64,000 nucleotides of DNA, taken from contig JACKAE010000004.1 of assembly GCA_020635205.1 (NCBI GenBank), positions 558,001 through 622,000 on the forward strand, given 5' to 3'. Position numbers and translations under genes: made by a program. This stretch comes from Ignavibacteria bacterium (GTDB taxonomy: Bacteria; Bacteroidota; Ignavibacteria; OLB7). Positions 62,884 through 64,000 of the stretch are shown here, in pieces. Every line of letters begins with the position of its first letter. Position 1 is the stretch's first letter. The notes beneath the pieces are model-generated. The model ran no database searches, was not told where the DNA came from, and worked only from the letters and a program-made list of their open reading frames with translations.

Positions 62884-64000
62884 TCATCGCAAAAGATCGG
62901 CAATTGTTTTTAGCTTGTAGCGGATCAATCCAGGATTAGTTAAAATCAACACTTCACGACAACCATCAATTAAGGTCTCCCCTTCCCCAGCGCAGAGGGT
63001 GTGAATCTTGTCAGGAAATTCGGAGTTCACGTAGGGGTTAACGATCTGCACAACCTCTTCTCGATAGGTTGTGGTAGTGAGTTCAATCACTCGGTTGATC
63101 TGTATCCTCCCCTCAATCTTCTCAGAGTAGTCCATCGCCGGACGGTACAATTCCCCTTCGTAGAGAAATGGCGTTCCAGCAGGCCGGACTGATCGGATGT
63201 CGGTCTTCACTGGGTTTTGTGGGTGGGGATGCCATTCTCCAGCGATATCCTTAGCAAAGAAGAGCTTCAGGTTATAGTGGGGTCCATCCTTCTTATCGAC
63301 AGTATATACCCAGAAGTACCCGTTGTAGTTGATGATCGTACTGTCAACCCCAGCAAAGTTTGGGATGAGGACTGAGACTTTCTCCCACGATTCAGGGAAA
63401 GCTGTCGCTCGGTAGAGGGCAACTTCACCCGCCTCCCACGTTTCAGGAATCATATAGGTCTCCCCATCCCACTCAAAGAGAAATGGGTAGGAGAGGTGAT
63501 GTGTTGCACTTATCACCTCCCTTTCAGCTGTGAAGCCTCCATCAAGATATTCGGCACGCAGAATACTCCCCTTCCCCCTTCGATAAAAGAACTCTTCGTA
63601 GAGTAGAGTTCTCTTCCCCTGAGATCCGCCCGATGATTTCAACCAGAATGGATCAGCTACAAACCTCTCCTTCCCCTGAAGTGGAAACCACTTGACTGGC
63701 TCAGGCTTTTCCGACTTCAGAAACTCTTCAATTGGAGCTTCCACAACGCCGATATTCCACAAGTCGACGTAGAGAAGCCCTCTGTAGATACTTCGCACTG
63801 TAGAAAAGAGAGCGAGAAAGAGATAGCGAAGGAACTGACTGTTTGTGGGAGCGTGATAGATTGGCGCGGATGTCTCGGAGGGTGCTCTCTGAGTAGAGGG
63901 GGAATATCCATCTAACAGATTTCGACAAACGAGAGCTGGCCAACGAGAACTCTCTAAGAAGAGTTGATCCCGATTCTTCAGGTATCTCCCCTTCGTTTTT
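62884..64000 (-). CDS. Glucosamine inositolphosphorylceramide transferase N-domain-like protein (partial, runs off right edge)
   Basis: The reading frame is open from its stop at 62884 to the last base of the window, with no stop and no ATG, so the true start lies outside. A GTG at 63798 is inside the frame but follows a sensible coding stretch (KTKGRYLKNRDQLFLESS ... FLALFST), so I do not use it as the start. The visible 372 residues contain a five-bladed-propeller-like domain with ERFVADPFWLKSSGG, HHLSYPFLFEWDGETYMIPE, EVALYRATAFPESWEK and FAGVDSTIINYNG, the pattern of the GINT1 N-terminal domain found in bacterial glycan enzymes, often behind a formyltransferase-like domain. The substrate is unknown; a surface-glycan role is plausible given neighbouring sugar-nucleotide genes elsewhere in the window. 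Confidence 0.68.
   Translation of the reverse strand, partial: KTKGRYLKNRDQLFLESSRWPALVCRNLLDGYSPSTQRAPSETSAPIYHAPTNSQFLRYLFLALFSTVRSIYRGLLYVDLWNIGVVEAPIEEFLKSEKPEPVKWFPLQGKERFVADPFWLKSSGGSQGKRTLLYEEFFYRRGKGSILRAEYLDGGFTAEREVISATHHLSYPFLFEWDGETYMIPETWEAGEVALYRATAFPESWEKVSVLIPNFAGVDSTIINYNGYFWVYTVDKKDGPHYNLKLFFAKDIAGEWHPHPQNPVKTDIRSVRPAGTPFLYEGELYRPAMDYSEKIEGRIQINRVIELTTTTYREEVVQIVNPYVNSEFPDKIHTLCAGEGETLIDGCREVLILTNPGLIRYKLKTIADLLR

Overview
The window looks like a chromosomal segment of a free-living member of the Bacteroidota/Chlorobiota/Kapabacteria assemblage. Four things point there. Three secreted proteins end in a Por-type (type IX secretion) C-terminal sorting domain. Several promoters fit the Bacteroidota pattern TTG-N20-TAnnTTTG instead of the E. 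coli pattern. atpD and atpC stand alone, apart from the rest of the ATP synthase genes. Carotenoid cyclisation uses the small paired lycopene-cyclase-domain proteins. No phage, transposase, CRISPR array or rRNA operon was seen; one tRNA-Leu(UAG) is present. The assignment to a lineage is inference.

Layout. 1-1529 (minus): ferritin-like bundle protein, thiopurine methyltransferase and two overlapping lycopene cyclase subunits, the second cut by the left edge. 1619-6167 (minus): nucleotide-sugar genes (DegT aminotransferase, dTDP-glucose 4,6-dehydratase, two NAD-dependent epimerases). 6472-7142: tRNA-Leu, terminator and a gene-free stretch rich in inverted repeats. 7175-10911 (plus): tig-clpP-clpX. 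11069-13513: response regulator, histidine kinase and a PepSY-like exported protein. 13636-24044: mixed metabolism and envelope genes, including kbl, an alpha/beta hydrolase, a 952-residue exported GND-Y/HEAT repeat protein, a glycosyltransferase, LD-carboxypeptidase and a large Rossmann protein. 24596-34267: a T9SS-exported BNR-like protein, the GDP-heptose genes hddA, hddC and gmhB interleaved with lipoate ligase and an ABC exporter, then an enoyl-reductase-like SDR with nanE. 34472-39368 (minus): a second two-component system upstream of ruvA and a membrane acyltransferase. 39712-52016: secreted surface proteins with GNVGIG-type repeats, the feoA-feoB-zinc-ribbon iron operon, a zinc-phospholipase-like T9SS cargo and a T9SS tyrosinase. 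52104-62789: atpD-atpC, lipoproteins, a SprE-like TPR lipoprotein, dnaG, dcd, an M48 protease and an IolB-like cupin. 62884-64000: a glycan-transferase-like gene that runs off the right edge.

Functionally the window combines housekeeping (protein quality control, ATP synthase, primase, RuvA, dCTP deaminase) with envelope and surface construction: sugar nucleotides, GDP-heptose, T9SS cargo, lipoproteins and two sensor systems. Short degenerate intergenic repeats of several families are scattered throughout. At three places they supply the last codons of the neighbouring gene, which is the most unusual genome-scale pattern I see. Other points worth checking are an inverted repeat upstream of feoA, a hairpin that includes the start codon of the ABC exporter, a rod-like potential RNA upstream of tig, and the GND-Y repeat protein.
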